Shown here: positions 29,169-37,185 of the stretch, in pieces
How the letters are laid out: each line of letters begins with the position of its first letter
Position numbering within the stretch: the stretch's first letter is position 1
From: PBB1 sp040400875
Lineage (GTDB): Bacteria; Pseudomonadota; Gammaproteobacteria; Burkholderiales; Burkholderiaceae_C
Reading direction: 5' to 3'
Assembly: GCA_040400875.1 (NCBI GenBank)
Contig: JBBAPK010000006.1
Location: 27,985 to 91,984 of the forward strand
DNA: 64,000 nt
Notes under the pieces: model-generated
The model's input: only the letters and a program-made list of their open reading frames with translations
Databases searched by the model: none
What the model was told of the DNA's origin: nothing
Made by a program: the position numbers and the translations under genes

Positions 29169-30020
29169 TCAGCGCAGGCTGTCGGGCGCGTCCCACTCCA
29201 GCAGCTGCCAGCGCGCGCCGGTGTTGACGCTGCCGGTGATCTCGGCGGTGTGGGTGTCGATGCGGTGAGCGGCAAAGGCCTCGCTGCAGCCCTCGAGCGC
29301 CGGGCAGGTCGAGTGTTCGATCAGCCAGCGCCCATCGCGCAGCGAGCCGTAGGAGATCTCGAAGTCCAGCAGCGCTGCGGCCTGCTCCGGGTGGCGCGCC
29401 AGCACCACGGCCAGCGTGTCGCCGGGCGCAGTACCTTCGGGCCACAACAGCGGGGTGCCGTCGGCCGCGAGCCAGCCGGTTTGCCGCGGGCGCACCCGCA
29501 TCAGGTATTCGCCGCTGAGCAGCCAGCGCATGCCGCACGCTGCGATTGAGCTGGCCGCACCGGTAGCGGATGGCACCAGTTCGGCCAGCACCATGGAGCG
29601 GCCGGTGGAGTGGGGGATGCGCTCCCACTCCTCGCGAAAGTCGCCGTTCAGACCGGTCTCGACCACGATGCCCTCGTCGCGCTCGAATGCCATCCAGCCG
29701 GTGTCGGGCCGGCCGCGGTCGGGCTGCACATCAAGCTGGCGGTGCCAGGTGCAGCGCTCGCCGGACGGCTGCGGCCAGAACACCTCGGTGCGTCCGAAAA
29801 ACCCGGTCTGCAGCGCCAGCGCGGGGTGCGGTGGCGTGGCTTGCAGCGCCTCGGTGCTGCGCGCCGCGTCGGGCACGCGCAGGTCGGCGTGCCAGCGCGC
29901 GGTCTGCAGCCAGCGCGCCCAGGTGGTGGTGTCGCGCAAGCCGGGAATGGCGAGCTGGTTGCGCCGCCACGCACCGCGATAGCGCTCGGGCACCTCGGCG
30001 AAGTCGACGGCCGCGGTCAT
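29169..30020 (-). CDS. Uncharacterised protein, possibly lipocalin-like, last gene of operon A
   Basis: A 283-residue, probably cytoplasmic protein rich in beta-strand-like tryptophan/arginine patches (RYRGAWRRNQLAIPG, WLQTARWHADLRVPD, GFFGRTEVFWPQPSGE, GRWLIEHSTCPALEG). The alternating pattern suggests a beta-barrel such as a lipocalin-like fold, but I cannot assign a family. Its ATG overlaps the stop of the upstream lactonase gene by 4 nt (ATGA), so it is almost certainly cotranslated with the guanidine-riboswitch operon. It may bind or modify the pathway substrate. Confidence 0.65.
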   Translation of the reverse strand: MTAAVDFAEVPERYRGAWRRNQLAIPGLRDTTTWARWLQTARWHADLRVPDAARSTEALQATPPHPALALQTGFFGRTEVFWPQPSGERCTWHRQLDVQPDRGRPDTGWMAFERDEGIVVETGLNGDFREEWERIPHSTGRSMVLAELVPSATGAASSIAACGMRWLLSGEYLMRVRPRQTGWLAADGTPLLWPEGTAPGDTLAVVLARHPEQAAALLDFEISYGSLRDGRWLIEHSTCPALEGCSEAFAAHRIDTHTAEITGSVNTGARWQLLEWDAPDSLR

Positions 30021-30823
30021 TCGAGCGCCTGCGGAAACGGTGGCAGCGAGCGGTAGAAGTTGAAGTCGTGGTTGGGCCACAGCCAGGCACCCGTGTCGGC
30101 GGCCAGCGCCTTGAGCTTGCGGATGCTCTCGATCGCCTGCGCCTCGCGGCCTTGCCACAGCGTGCCGGGGGCGATCTCGTCGTCGAGGTTTTCCTGCAGG
30201 TCGGCGGCATCACCGGCGAGCAGGATGGGCGCTCCCTTGGGCATTTCGATCCACATCGACATGTGGCCGGCGGTGTGGCCGGGCGTGGCCACCGTCTGCA
30301 CGCCGGGGACCACGGTGTATTCGCCGCTTTGCAGCCGGAACTGCAACGGCGCGCCGGCGTCGTCGATCAGGTCGTCGCCGAACACCGCGATGTCGGCACC
30401 GCTGCGCGCGGCCGCCATCTCGTCGGCCTGCACATGGATTTCGGCGCCGCAGCCGCAGCGGCGCAGATCGCGCAGCCCGCCCGCGTGGTCGAAGTGCAGA
30501 TGGCCGATGAAGATCACGTCGACATCGGCCGGCGTCAGGCCCAGACGCGCCAGATGACGCGGGATGCGCTGCTCGTCGGTCATGGTCGGCGCGGGAAAGT
30601 CGAAGCTCGGGGTTTCGTAGTAGCGGGCGCGGGTCGCCGCATCGGCGATCTTGGCGTGATCGCAGCCCACGTCGTAGAGGATGCGTCCGTTGGCGGTCTC
30701 GATCAGGTAGGCCAGGATGGGCGCGTCGATGAGCTGACCCTGGCCGCGCTGAAAGGTCGAGATGGACTTGTCATAGCGGTGGGTGGCGGTGAGCAGCGGC
30801 CACAGCTTGCGAACCTGCGTCAT
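30017..30823 (-). CDS. Metallo-beta-lactamase-fold lactonase, AttM/AHL-lactonase type
   Basis: A 268-residue MBL-fold hydrolase. The metal motif HLHFDHAGG (HxHxDH) and the later VATPGHTAGH and LAGDAADL ligands give an intact dinuclear metal site. The N-terminus (LWPLLTATHRYDKSISTFQRGQG) resembles the AttM/BlcC group, which opens gamma-butyrolactones or N-acylhomoserine lactones. In this operon a lactone- or cyclic-intermediate-opening role in catabolism is more likely than quorum quenching. It overlaps both neighbours by 4 nt. Confidence 0.82.
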   Translation of the reverse strand: MTQVRKLWPLLTATHRYDKSISTFQRGQGQLIDAPILAYLIETANGRILYDVGCDHAKIADAATRARYYETPSFDFPAPTMTDEQRIPRHLARLGLTPADVDVIFIGHLHFDHAGGLRDLRRCGCGAEIHVQADEMAAARSGADIAVFGDDLIDDAGAPLQFRLQSGEYTVVPGVQTVATPGHTAGHMSMWIEMPKGAPILLAGDAADLQENLDDEIAPGTLWQGREAQAIESIRKLKALAADTGAWLWPNHDFNFYRSLPPFPQALE

Positions 30824-31503
30824 GGGATTTCCTTGTTCACGCACCGGCCGATCAGCGCAATCAGCGCTGTACTGTCGGCAACGGCTCCGAAGATACCGCC
30901 TTCGACCCCGATCATGGCCAGCGCCGGGGCTTGCAATTGCGGCTCGGACGCCGCACAGGCATCCGCCACGGTGATGCAGTTCAGGCCGTGGTCGATGGCC
31001 GCGCGCAGCGTGGTGTGCACGCAGACCTCGGTGGTCACGCCGCACAGGATCACGGTGGCTACGCCCCAGCCGCGCAGGATCTGGTCGAGCTCGGTCTGGT
31101 GGAAGGCGCTGTAGCCGGGCTTGTCGAGCACCGGCTCGCCCGCGCGCGGCTGCAACTCGTCGACCAGATCGTGGCCCCGTTCGCCGCGCACCAGCAGCCG
31201 TCCCAGCGGCCCGAGCGTGCCGATCTCGGCGCCGGCGGCGCGGCTGCGCGCGAGCTTGCCCGGCGGGCAGTCGCTCAGATCAGGCCGGTGGCCTTCACGC
31301 GTGTAGACGATGCGCACGCCCGCGGCTCGCGCTGCGTCGATGAGTGCGAGCACCGGTGCGAGCGTGCCGCGCAGACGCGCCACGTCGACGCCGGCTTGCG
31401 CCGCGTAGCCGCGCGCATCCAGAAAGTCGCGCTGCATGTCGATCACCAGCAGCGCGGTGCGCGCGGCGGTGATAGCCGGCAAGGCGCTGTCAGTCGAACT
31501 CAT
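30820..31503 (-). CDS. Isochorismatase-family cysteine hydrolase, biuret-hydrolase-like
   Basis: A 227-residue cysteine hydrolase with the Asp-Lys-Cys triad: Asp22 in LLVIDMQRDFLD, Lys in VLDKPGYSAF and Cys in CGVTTEVCVHTTLR. The blocks YTREGHRPDLSDCP, GRLLVRGERGHD and TTEVCVHTT resemble, from memory, the branch that includes biuret hydrolase, which releases ammonia from biuret to leave allophanate. Allophanate is the substrate of the hydrolase encoded at 37.2-39.0 kb, so that role would fit the island. N-carbamoyl amidases of the same family are the main alternative. The start overlaps creatininase by 14 nt. Confidence 0.8.
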   Translation of the reverse strand: MSSTDSALPAITAARTALLVIDMQRDFLDARGYAAQAGVDVARLRGTLAPVLALIDAARAAGVRIVYTREGHRPDLSDCPPGKLARSRAAGAEIGTLGPLGRLLVRGERGHDLVDELQPRAGEPVLDKPGYSAFHQTELDQILRGWGVATVILCGVTTEVCVHTTLRAAIDHGLNCITVADACAASEPQLQAPALAMIGVEGGIFGAVADSTALIALIGRCVNKEIP

Positions 31504-32254
31504 GCGTGATCGCCGCCGCAATGCGAACCGACAGCTCCTTGGCCATCGCTTCGCCCTTGTCGGCACTTGAGCCGCGCGCCGACGACAGCACGCCCGACAG
31601 CGGCACCCAGTGCTTGCGCGTCGGGTACACGTCGTACGGCGGAAAGTCGACCGGCGGCTCGTCGGGGATCAGGTCAAGGCGCACCAGGCTCGGGTGGTAA
31701 TGCAGCATCAGCGAGGTCTCGATGACCGCAGCGTGCTCCAGCGCGAAGCCCGGAAAGCCATCGGGAAACACCGTGGCCAGCGTGGTCTCGGACAGAAAGT
31801 CCCAGTACTCGAGCCGCATTACCTGCAGCGCGGCCGAGCCGCCCACATCGCGCAGCCCGAGGTCGATGCCTTCGGTGATGAACCACTGGTTTTCGTAGTG
31901 GCCGTTGACGATGACCAGCTTGGTCGCTCCGTGGCGGGCGAACTCGCGCACCGCGTCGCGCACCGAGCCGATCATGGTGGCCGCATCGACGCTGGTGGTG
32001 CCGCAGAAATGCTGGCCGCCGCCGCACTTGGGCTGCGACTTGTAGCCGTACGACAGACCGGGCGCCACCAGCGCGCCGATGCGCGCGGCCGCATCCGCCG
32101 CCACCGCCGAGCTGAGCATGCCGTCGGTGCCCAGCGGCAGGTGCGGGCCGTGCTGCTCGAGCGCGCCCACGGGCAGCAAGATGGCCGGTTGATCGCGCTT
32201 GAGCCGCGCTTCGTAATCTACCCACGACAGCTGGTTCATCCAGACGGTGCTCAT
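31490..32254 (-). CDS. Creatininase-family amidohydrolase
   Basis: A 254-residue creatininase-family enzyme, a cytosolic metallo-amidohydrolase that opens cyclic amides such as creatinine. LLPVGALEQHGPHLPLGTD carries metal ligands Glu/His/Asp; APGLSYGYKSQPKCGGGQHFCGTTS, LVIVNGHYENQWFI, EYWDF, EHAAVIETSLMLHY and FPPYDVYPT match my memory of Pseudomonas creatininase closely over the whole length. Creatinine contains a cyclised guanidino group, which fits a guanidine-responsive operon. No creatinase (creatine to sarcosine and urea) is in the window, so the natural substrate may be another cyclic guanidino or amide compound. Confidence 0.85.
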   Translation of the reverse strand: MSTVWMNQLSWVDYEARLKRDQPAILLPVGALEQHGPHLPLGTDGMLSSAVAADAAARIGALVAPGLSYGYKSQPKCGGGQHFCGTTSVDAATMIGSVRDAVREFARHGATKLVIVNGHYENQWFITEGIDLGLRDVGGSAALQVMRLEYWDFLSETTLATVFPDGFPGFALEHAAVIETSLMLHYHPSLVRLDLIPDEPPVDFPPYDVYPTRKHWVPLSGVLSSARGSSADKGEAMAKELSVRIAAAITHEFD

Positions 32255-33195
32255 GTGACTTCCTTGGGTGTGATGGCGTTGGGGGGACAAACGGATTCGG
32301 TGCTGTCGGTGGCTTCGAGCACGGCGGCCGCCACGATCAGCGCGGCGCCCAGCCATTCGCGCGGCAGCATGACTTCGTCGCCGATCAGCGTGGCGGTGAG
32401 CATGGCCACCAGCAGTTCGGCAATCGCGATCACGCCCGAGCGGCCGGCTTCGAGCCGCGTCACGCTCCATTGCCAGGTCACGATGACGAGCGCCAGGCCG
32501 AGCAGTGAATACGCGAGCAGCCCGGCGATGACGCCGGCCGACGGCATGGCCACCATCGGCGCGCCCGGAACGACAAGGATCATCAGCAGCGCCATCAGCG
32601 CGCAGCCGATGCACAGCCCCACCGTCTTGGTGGCCGTGGGCATGGCCTGAGCCGCCCGCGACACGATGTTGTTGCCGGCAAAGCCCATGCCCGCCGTCAG
32701 CGCCAGCACATCGGCAGCGGAAAGCGGGGCGTCCAGAACTGAAAAGCCGCCCACCACCAAAAACGCACCGATCAACGCCAGCGCCACCGCACCGGCGCGC
32801 CGCGGCGAGACCGACTCGCCCAAAAAGATGCGTCCGCCCAGCACCGACCACACCGGTGCCAGATAGAACAGCAGCATCACCCGCACCACATCGCCCAGCA
32901 CCATGGCGCTCACGAAGGCCGCGTTGCCCCAGCCGCCCAACACCACCAGCGCGAGCAGCAGCGGCTTGTCCTTCAACCACAGCGCGCGCTCGCGCCACAG
33001 CCAGGGCAGCCCGGCCAGGCCGACCAGACCGTAGGTCAGCAGTGCCAGCCATGGGCCCGACAGGCCGTGCTCGGCAAACGCCTTGAGCGGCAGCCATGAC
33101 AGGCCCCACATCGACGACGAGAACAGCAGCACCGCCACCGGCAGCCATGGCGCGGACAGCCACACGGCGGGCTGCGTGGCCGAGGTGCGGTTCAT
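32251..33195 (-). CDS. EamA-family (DMT superfamily) transporter
   Basis: A 314-residue polytopic protein with about ten hydrophobic segments in two EamA repeats (residues ~15-150 and ~165-295). EamA/RhaT-type carriers mostly export amino acids, amines or other metabolites. Typical blocks are SSSMWGLSWLPLKAF and LLFYLAPVWSVLGGRIFLGES. It overlaps the creatininase start by 4 nt. In a guanidine-regulated operon, export of a guanidino compound or by-product is plausible. It is not one of the four-segment SMR guanidine exporters. Confidence 0.85.
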   Translation of the reverse strand: MNRTSATQPAVWLSAPWLPVAVLLFSSSMWGLSWLPLKAFAEHGLSGPWLALLTYGLVGLAGLPWLWRERALWLKDKPLLLALVVLGGWGNAAFVSAMVLGDVVRVMLLFYLAPVWSVLGGRIFLGESVSPRRAGAVALALIGAFLVVGGFSVLDAPLSAADVLALTAGMGFAGNNIVSRAAQAMPTATKTVGLCIGCALMALLMILVVPGAPMVAMPSAGVIAGLLAYSLLGLALVIVTWQWSVTRLEAGRSGVIAIAELLVAMLTATLIGDEVMLPREWLGAALIVAAAVLEATDSTESVCPPNAITPKEVT

Positions 33196-33223
33196 GCGCG
33201 GCGGCCCGCGCGCGGCAGTGCGC

Positions 33224-33976
33224 TCATTGCATCAAGGCGCCGCCATTGGGGCTGAGCAACTGCCCGCAATAAAAGCGCGACAGGTCTGACGCCAGAAACA
33301 GCGCCGTGGCGGCGATCTCTTCCGGCTCGCCAAAGCGTTGCTGCGGGATGTCGAGTTCTTTTTCGAGCCATTCGCGGCTCATGTTCTCGGCCGACAGCAT
33401 GGCGGTGGCCACCGGCCCGGGGGCGATCGCGTTGACGCGGATGTGCGGTGCGAACTCGCGGGCCAGCGAGCGGGTCAGCCCGATCACACCGGCCTTGGCC
33501 GAGCAGTACGGCGCGAACTGCGCGCGCCCGAGCACGCCGAGTTCGGATGCGATGTTGACGATGACACCGCGCTGGCGCTCGACCATGCCAGGCAGCACCG
33601 CGCGGCACATCAGGAACACCGATTTCAAATCGGTGCCGATCATGCGGTCCCAGTGGGCTTCGGTGGTCTCGAGGAAGGGCCGCTCGTCGATGATGCCGGC
33701 GTTGTTGAACAAGGTGTCCACCGGCCCCAGCGCTTGCTGCGCGGCGTCGATCAGGCCGGCCACCGAGGCCGCGTGCGTCACATCGGCATCGAACGCCATG
33801 GCGCGCGAGCCCGCAGCCTGCAACAGCGCCACGACCTCTTCGGCGGCTGCGGCCTGCCCCAGGTGGTTGACAGCCACCGCAGCACCCGCACGGCCGCAAG
33901 CCAGCGCGATCGCCCGGCCTATGCCGGTGGCCGCACCGGTGACCATCACCACACGACCGCGCAGGCACAGCTGCAT
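33224..33976 (-). CDS. Short-chain dehydrogenase/reductase (SDR), first of two
   Basis: A 250-residue classical SDR. The NAD(P) motif is TGAATGIGRAIA near the N-terminus, NNAG follows, and the catalytic Ser...YxxxK is seen as NIASELG..YCSAKAG. IRVNAIAPGPVAT and the C-terminal LFLASDLSRFYCGQLLSPNGG are typical. ATG 33976 was used; a TTG at 34009 overlapping the upstream stop codon (TTGA) with an AGGTGA element before it is a real alternative. It likely oxidises an alcohol made by the desaturase/hydroxylase of this operon, or acts on a carbonyl intermediate. Confidence 0.87.
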   Translation of the reverse strand: MQLCLRGRVVMVTGAATGIGRAIALACGRAGAAVAVNHLGQAAAAEEVVALLQAAGSRAMAFDADVTHAASVAGLIDAAQQALGPVDTLFNNAGIIDERPFLETTEAHWDRMIGTDLKSVFLMCRAVLPGMVERQRGVIVNIASELGVLGRAQFAPYCSAKAGVIGLTRSLAREFAPHIRVNAIAPGPVATAMLSAENMSREWLEKELDIPQQRFGEPEEIAATALFLASDLSRFYCGQLLSPNGGALMQ

Positions 33977-34005
33977 GGTGAGCGGGTTGCTTTCAAGCGG
34001 GGAAT

Positions 34006-34821
34006 TCAATTCATCACCTCGCCGTGGCTGGCGCTGATGGCCTGACCGGTCAGCGAACGCGCGTCGTGACTGGCCAGAAAGAGAAACACGCCCGCGATGT
34101 CGCTGGCTTCGAGCAGGGTCGGGTTGGCCTGGCGCGCGAGGATGTCGCGGCGGATGTCGTCCTCGCAGCGGCCTTGCGTGAGCGCCATGCTGGTCAGCGA
34201 GCGCAGCGTCGCGTCGGTGCGGATCCAGCCCGGACACACCGCGTTGACGCGGATGCCCTGCGGCGCCAGCTCCCAGGCCAGCGAGCGCGTCAGGCCGATC
34301 ACCGCGTGCTTGCTCGCCACATAGGCCGAGAAGTCGGCCACGCCGGAAAGCCCCCAGATCGACGACTGGTTGATCACGTTGGAGCCCTCGGGCATCAGCG
34401 GCAGCAGCGCACGCGTGAGGCTCACCATGGTGCCCACGTTGTTGTCGAGCAGCGCCGACCAGCGCGCCGCGCCCAGTTCGGTGGCATCGGCCAGCGGCGT
34501 GGGGTACTCGACGCCCGCGTTGTTGACCAGCACATCGACCTGGCCGTGGCTGGCCTGCACGCTGGCGACAAAAGCGCGCACGTCGGTGTCATCACCCAGG
34601 TGGCAAGCCAGCGCGGTCACGTCGCCCTGGAGCGCCCAGTCCTTGGCCAGGCTTTGCAGCGCAGCGGCATCACGGTCGGTGGCCACCAGCCGCACGCCTT
34701 GCGCCAGAAAAGCCGCAGCCAGTGCCCGGCCAATGCCACCGGCCGCGCCGGTGAGCACCACCGTCAAACCACTCAGGCCGTGGTTGGAGCTTCGCCAGAC
34801 CGCCTCGGGATCGGCTGCCAT
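34006..34821 (-). CDS. Short-chain dehydrogenase/reductase (SDR), second of two
   Basis: A 271-residue classical SDR with TGAAGGIGRALA, NNAGVEYPTPL, NQSSIWG..YVASKHAVIG (Ser, YxxxK) and IRVNAVCPGWIRTDATL. It differs clearly from the neighbouring SDR (different substrate loop and an extra ~15-residue N-terminus), so the pair may act on successive steps rather than being a recent duplication. It starts only 1 nt after the desaturase stop codon, which indicates cotranslation. Confidence 0.88.
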   Translation of the reverse strand: MAADPEAVWRSSNHGLSGLTVVLTGAAGGIGRALAAAFLAQGVRLVATDRDAAALQSLAKDWALQGDVTALACHLGDDTDVRAFVASVQASHGQVDVLVNNAGVEYPTPLADATELGAARWSALLDNNVGTMVSLTRALLPLMPEGSNVINQSSIWGLSGVADFSAYVASKHAVIGLTRSLAWELAPQGIRVNAVCPGWIRTDATLRSLTSMALTQGRCEDDIRRDILARQANPTLLEASDIAGVFLFLASHDARSLTGQAISASHGEVMN

Positions 34822-34822
34822 C

Positions 34823-35830
34823 TCACACCGCCGTCAGGAAAGACACGCCCACCGCGCCCACGAAGCCATCGGCGCGGCCGCGCACCGTGGGGTCGAGCAC
34901 CTGACCGTAGTCGCCCGACAGCACCCGGGTCAGGCGATGCTGGTGAAAGGCCTTGAGCAGCTGGCTGACCGGCACCACCTGACGGTACCCATCGCCATAC
35001 AGCTCGCGGTGGTAGGCAGGCAGCCGGTGCCACGCCACCGTGGGGCGGTCGTGGTGGGCGTTGTGATAGCCGAAGTTCAGCCACAGCAAGTTGAGCCAGA
35101 AGTTGTCGATGCCGAACACATTGCTGTAGGTGTTGGCCTGTTCGTAGGCGCGGTCGCGCACCTTGTCGTTGGGGATGGGCGTGTCGCCCAGGATGGGATA
35201 CGAGTCGTAGGTGTGCTGAAAGCAATCGGCAAAGCGCAGCACGGTGACAAACACCAGATAGGCGGCGAAGTAGAGCGCCAGCGCCTTGGGCGCATACCAG
35301 CCCAGCGCGGCAAAAGCTCCCAGCCGAACCACCGCGATGCCCACGATGCGCGCGCGGTCGGCCAGCGATCCGCCGTGCATGAAGGGACGGGCGATCACGA
35401 AGCCGCGCATCAGGAACTCGACCGCCGGAAAGTAGGCCCACTCGAGCGCCAGGACGCTGCGGCGAAACCACGCCGGCGAGGCGAGCAAAAAGCCGCGCGA
35501 ATCAAAGGTGACCACGTCGGCACGCTCGACGTGATGGCGCATGTGCTTGCGCCGCAGACCGGCAAAGCGCGCGTAGCAAGCCCCATTGAGCCAGCTCATC
35601 AAGGTGCCCCAGCGCTCGTTGGCCTCAGCGCTGCGAAAGATCGCCTGATGGGCGAACTCGTGGATGAAGTACGCCGACCAGATCAGCGTCAGCGTCAAGC
35701 CTGCAAAACCCAGCAGGTTGAACACCCCCGACGACAAGGTCAGCGCCCACACGCTGAACCCGTAGCCCAGCAGGGTGAAGGCCAGTGCCGCGAGGTTCGG
35801 CGCGGCGCCGTCAGGGGTGCGGAACATCAC
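34823..35830 (-). CDS. Membrane fatty-acid-desaturase-type di-iron enzyme
   Basis: A 335-residue integral-membrane protein with the three histidine boxes of the desaturase/hydroxylase superfamily: HEFAHQ, HMRHH and HNAHH. Several hydrophobic segments flank them. Members desaturate or hydroxylate acyl chains, alkanes or other hydrophobic substrates with O2. It lies directly after the guanidine-responsive ABC binding protein (4-nt gap) and before two SDRs. I infer a catabolic hydroxylase acting on the carbon chain of a substituted guanidine rather than a housekeeping lipid desaturase. Confidence 0.85.
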   Translation of the reverse strand: MMFRTPDGAAPNLAALAFTLLGYGFSVWALTLSSGVFNLLGFAGLTLTLIWSAYFIHEFAHQAIFRSAEANERWGTLMSWLNGACYARFAGLRRKHMRHHVERADVVTFDSRGFLLASPAWFRRSVLALEWAYFPAVEFLMRGFVIARPFMHGGSLADRARIVGIAVVRLGAFAALGWYAPKALALYFAAYLVFVTVLRFADCFQHTYDSYPILGDTPIPNDKVRDRAYEQANTYSNVFGIDNFWLNLLWLNFGYHNAHHDRPTVAWHRLPAYHRELYGDGYRQVVPVSQLLKAFHQHRLTRVLSGDYGQVLDPTVRGRADGFVGAVGVSFLTAV

Positions 35831-35834
35831 CGGC

Positions 35835-36893
35835 TCACTTCTTCGTCAGCGCGTTGACGAACTGCGCATCGAAGGTGGCTTCGGTGGCCGGAATCGTGGT
35901 GATCTGACCCTTGTTCTTCAGGATCTGGCCAATGATTTCACCGCTGGCGAAGTACGAGGTGGTCTCAGGCGCCTTCACGAAGGCCTTGGGCATCTCGGCA
36001 AGCGGGATGTTGTAGACGCCGGACAGTTGCTCCTTGACGTCCTTGGCGCTCACGCCCAGCGCCTTGGCGATGATCTTGGCGGCCTCGTCAGGCTTGGCCT
36101 TCATGTACTCCATGCCATCAAGGTAGGCCTTGATGATCCCGGTGATCTCGGTCGGCTTGGCCTTGATGACTTTTTCATCGAAGACCAGCACGTCGGCGAT
36201 CATGCCCGGCGCGTCCTTGGACGAGAACAGCACCTTGAACTTCTTGCCACCGCCTTGGCTGACGATCTGCGACAGGCTGGGCTCATAGGTCACGCCAACC
36301 TGCATCTGGCCCGAGGCCATGGCAGCAGGCACCGCTTCGGGCGTCATGCTGATGGAGGTGACGTCCTTGTCGGTCATGCCGTTGGCCTTGAGCGCATACG
36401 ACAGCAGAAAGTCCGATGGCGACAGCGGGTTGTAGCCCACCTTCTTGCCCTTGAGATCGGTCACCTTGGTGATGCTCATGTCGGACACGATGGCGTCGCC
36501 GCCGTTCGAGTAGTCGATGGGCATGACCACCTTTTGCATGCGGCCCGCAGCCACCTGACCCACGACCTGGTCATAGGTCAGCATGCCGCCGGCCACCGCA
36601 CCGCTGGCGATCGCCGGTGGAATGAGCGCGGGGTCGCTGAACATCTGAAGCGTGACCTTCAGGTTGTACTTTTTGAACAGGTCGAGCTTTTCGGCCACAT
36701 AGAACGGGCCGTAGCCGATCCAGGCCAGCGAGCCGATCTTCATCGACGTGACGTCGGCGGCCTGACTGGTGAGGGCAAAAACGCCCAGCGCGATGCCGAC
36801 CAGCGGCTTCTTCAACGACGCACCGATGCGGTGGAGCAAGGGCGTGACCGAGCTGGCAGGAGACGAGGACGCACAGAAGATGGCAGATGACAT
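35835..36893 (-). CDS. NitT/TauT-type ABC transporter substrate-binding protein
   Basis: A 352-residue periplasmic binding protein, first gene of operon A. The signal is preceded by a long N-region (LKKPLVGIALGVFALTSQA then ADV). The mature part has the NMT1/TauA-like pattern (IGYGPFYVAEKLDLFKKYNLKV, GGMLTYDQVV, PGMIADVLVFDEKVI). A GGAG Shine-Dalgarno 7 nt before the ATG fixes the start, and the surrounding TGGAGTC is complementary to the riboswitch aptamer. Its permease and ATPase are in operon B (44.8-46.5 kb), so one importer is split between two operons. The likely substrate is guanidine or a guanidino compound. Confidence 0.9.
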   Translation of the reverse strand: MSSAIFCASSSPASSVTPLLHRIGASLKKPLVGIALGVFALTSQAADVTSMKIGSLAWIGYGPFYVAEKLDLFKKYNLKVTLQMFSDPALIPPAIASGAVAGGMLTYDQVVGQVAAGRMQKVVMPIDYSNGGDAIVSDMSITKVTDLKGKKVGYNPLSPSDFLLSYALKANGMTDKDVTSISMTPEAVPAAMASGQMQVGVTYEPSLSQIVSQGGGKKFKVLFSSKDAPGMIADVLVFDEKVIKAKPTEITGIIKAYLDGMEYMKAKPDEAAKIIAKALGVSAKDVKEQLSGVYNIPLAEMPKAFVKAPETTSYFASGEIIGQILKNKGQITTIPATEATFDAQFVNALTKK

Positions 36894-36946
36894 GGCGAGA
36901 CTCCAGGTGAGTGAAAGACGAGCGCAGGAGAAGACGTGTCGATGCG

Positions 36947-37068
36947 TCAATCTCCCGGGCTTTTGTCCCTCCGTGGAGTCCCGGCACCCGAGGCTTGCGC
37001 CTTGGCTGTCAGAACCGGGTCACTCTCGGACCAGCACCGGCATTGCTGCCGATCGGAACCCTAGTGAC
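36947..37068 (-). promoter_or_regulatory. Guanidine-I (ykkC) riboswitch A, leader of operon A
   Basis: On the minus strand this leader carries the three conserved blocks of the guanidine-I aptamer in order: CTAGGGTTCCG (37064-37054), GGTCCGAGAG (37032-37023) and GGAGGGACAAAAGCCCGGGA (36972-36953). It ends about 53 nt before the binding-protein ATG. Aptamer bases GACTCCA (36980-36974) are exactly complementary to TGGAGTC (36905-36899), which contains the Shine-Dalgarno of that gene. Guanidine binding would be expected to free the Shine-Dalgarno and turn translation on. There is no intrinsic-terminator U tract. Confidence 0.9.
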
Positions 37069-37131
37069 CCTGAGTGAGAGAGATGCGCATGCGACAACCA
37101 CATGAAACCGCTCCACCTGCCCTCAATGCGT

Positions 37132-37147
37132 TGCAATCCATGTGCCA
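37132..37147 (-). promoter_or_regulatory. Sigma-54 promoter of operon A
   Basis: The minus strand reads TGGCAC (37147-37142), 5 nt, then TTGCA (37136-37132). This matches the sigma-54 consensus TGGCAC-N5-TTGCA with 10 nt between the GG and GC. Transcription would start near 37121, about 57 nt before the first riboswitch block. A partial NtrC-like half site GCACCAAGATGC lies upstream at 37167-37178. Confidence 0.75.
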
Positions 37148-37185
37148 GCGTGTGGGAGCGACACACGCACCAAGATGCAGCGAGC

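Noticed and set aside
30017..30823. Quorum-quenching N-acylhomoserine lactonase
   Set aside because: The fold and motif allow it, but the tight coupling to a guanidine-responsive catabolic operon makes a metabolic lactonase more likely; the narrower name was not used.
37167..37181. Full NtrC site upstream of operon A
   Set aside because: Only the GCAC half matches; the second half reads CAGC rather than GTGC. Mentioned as a half site only.
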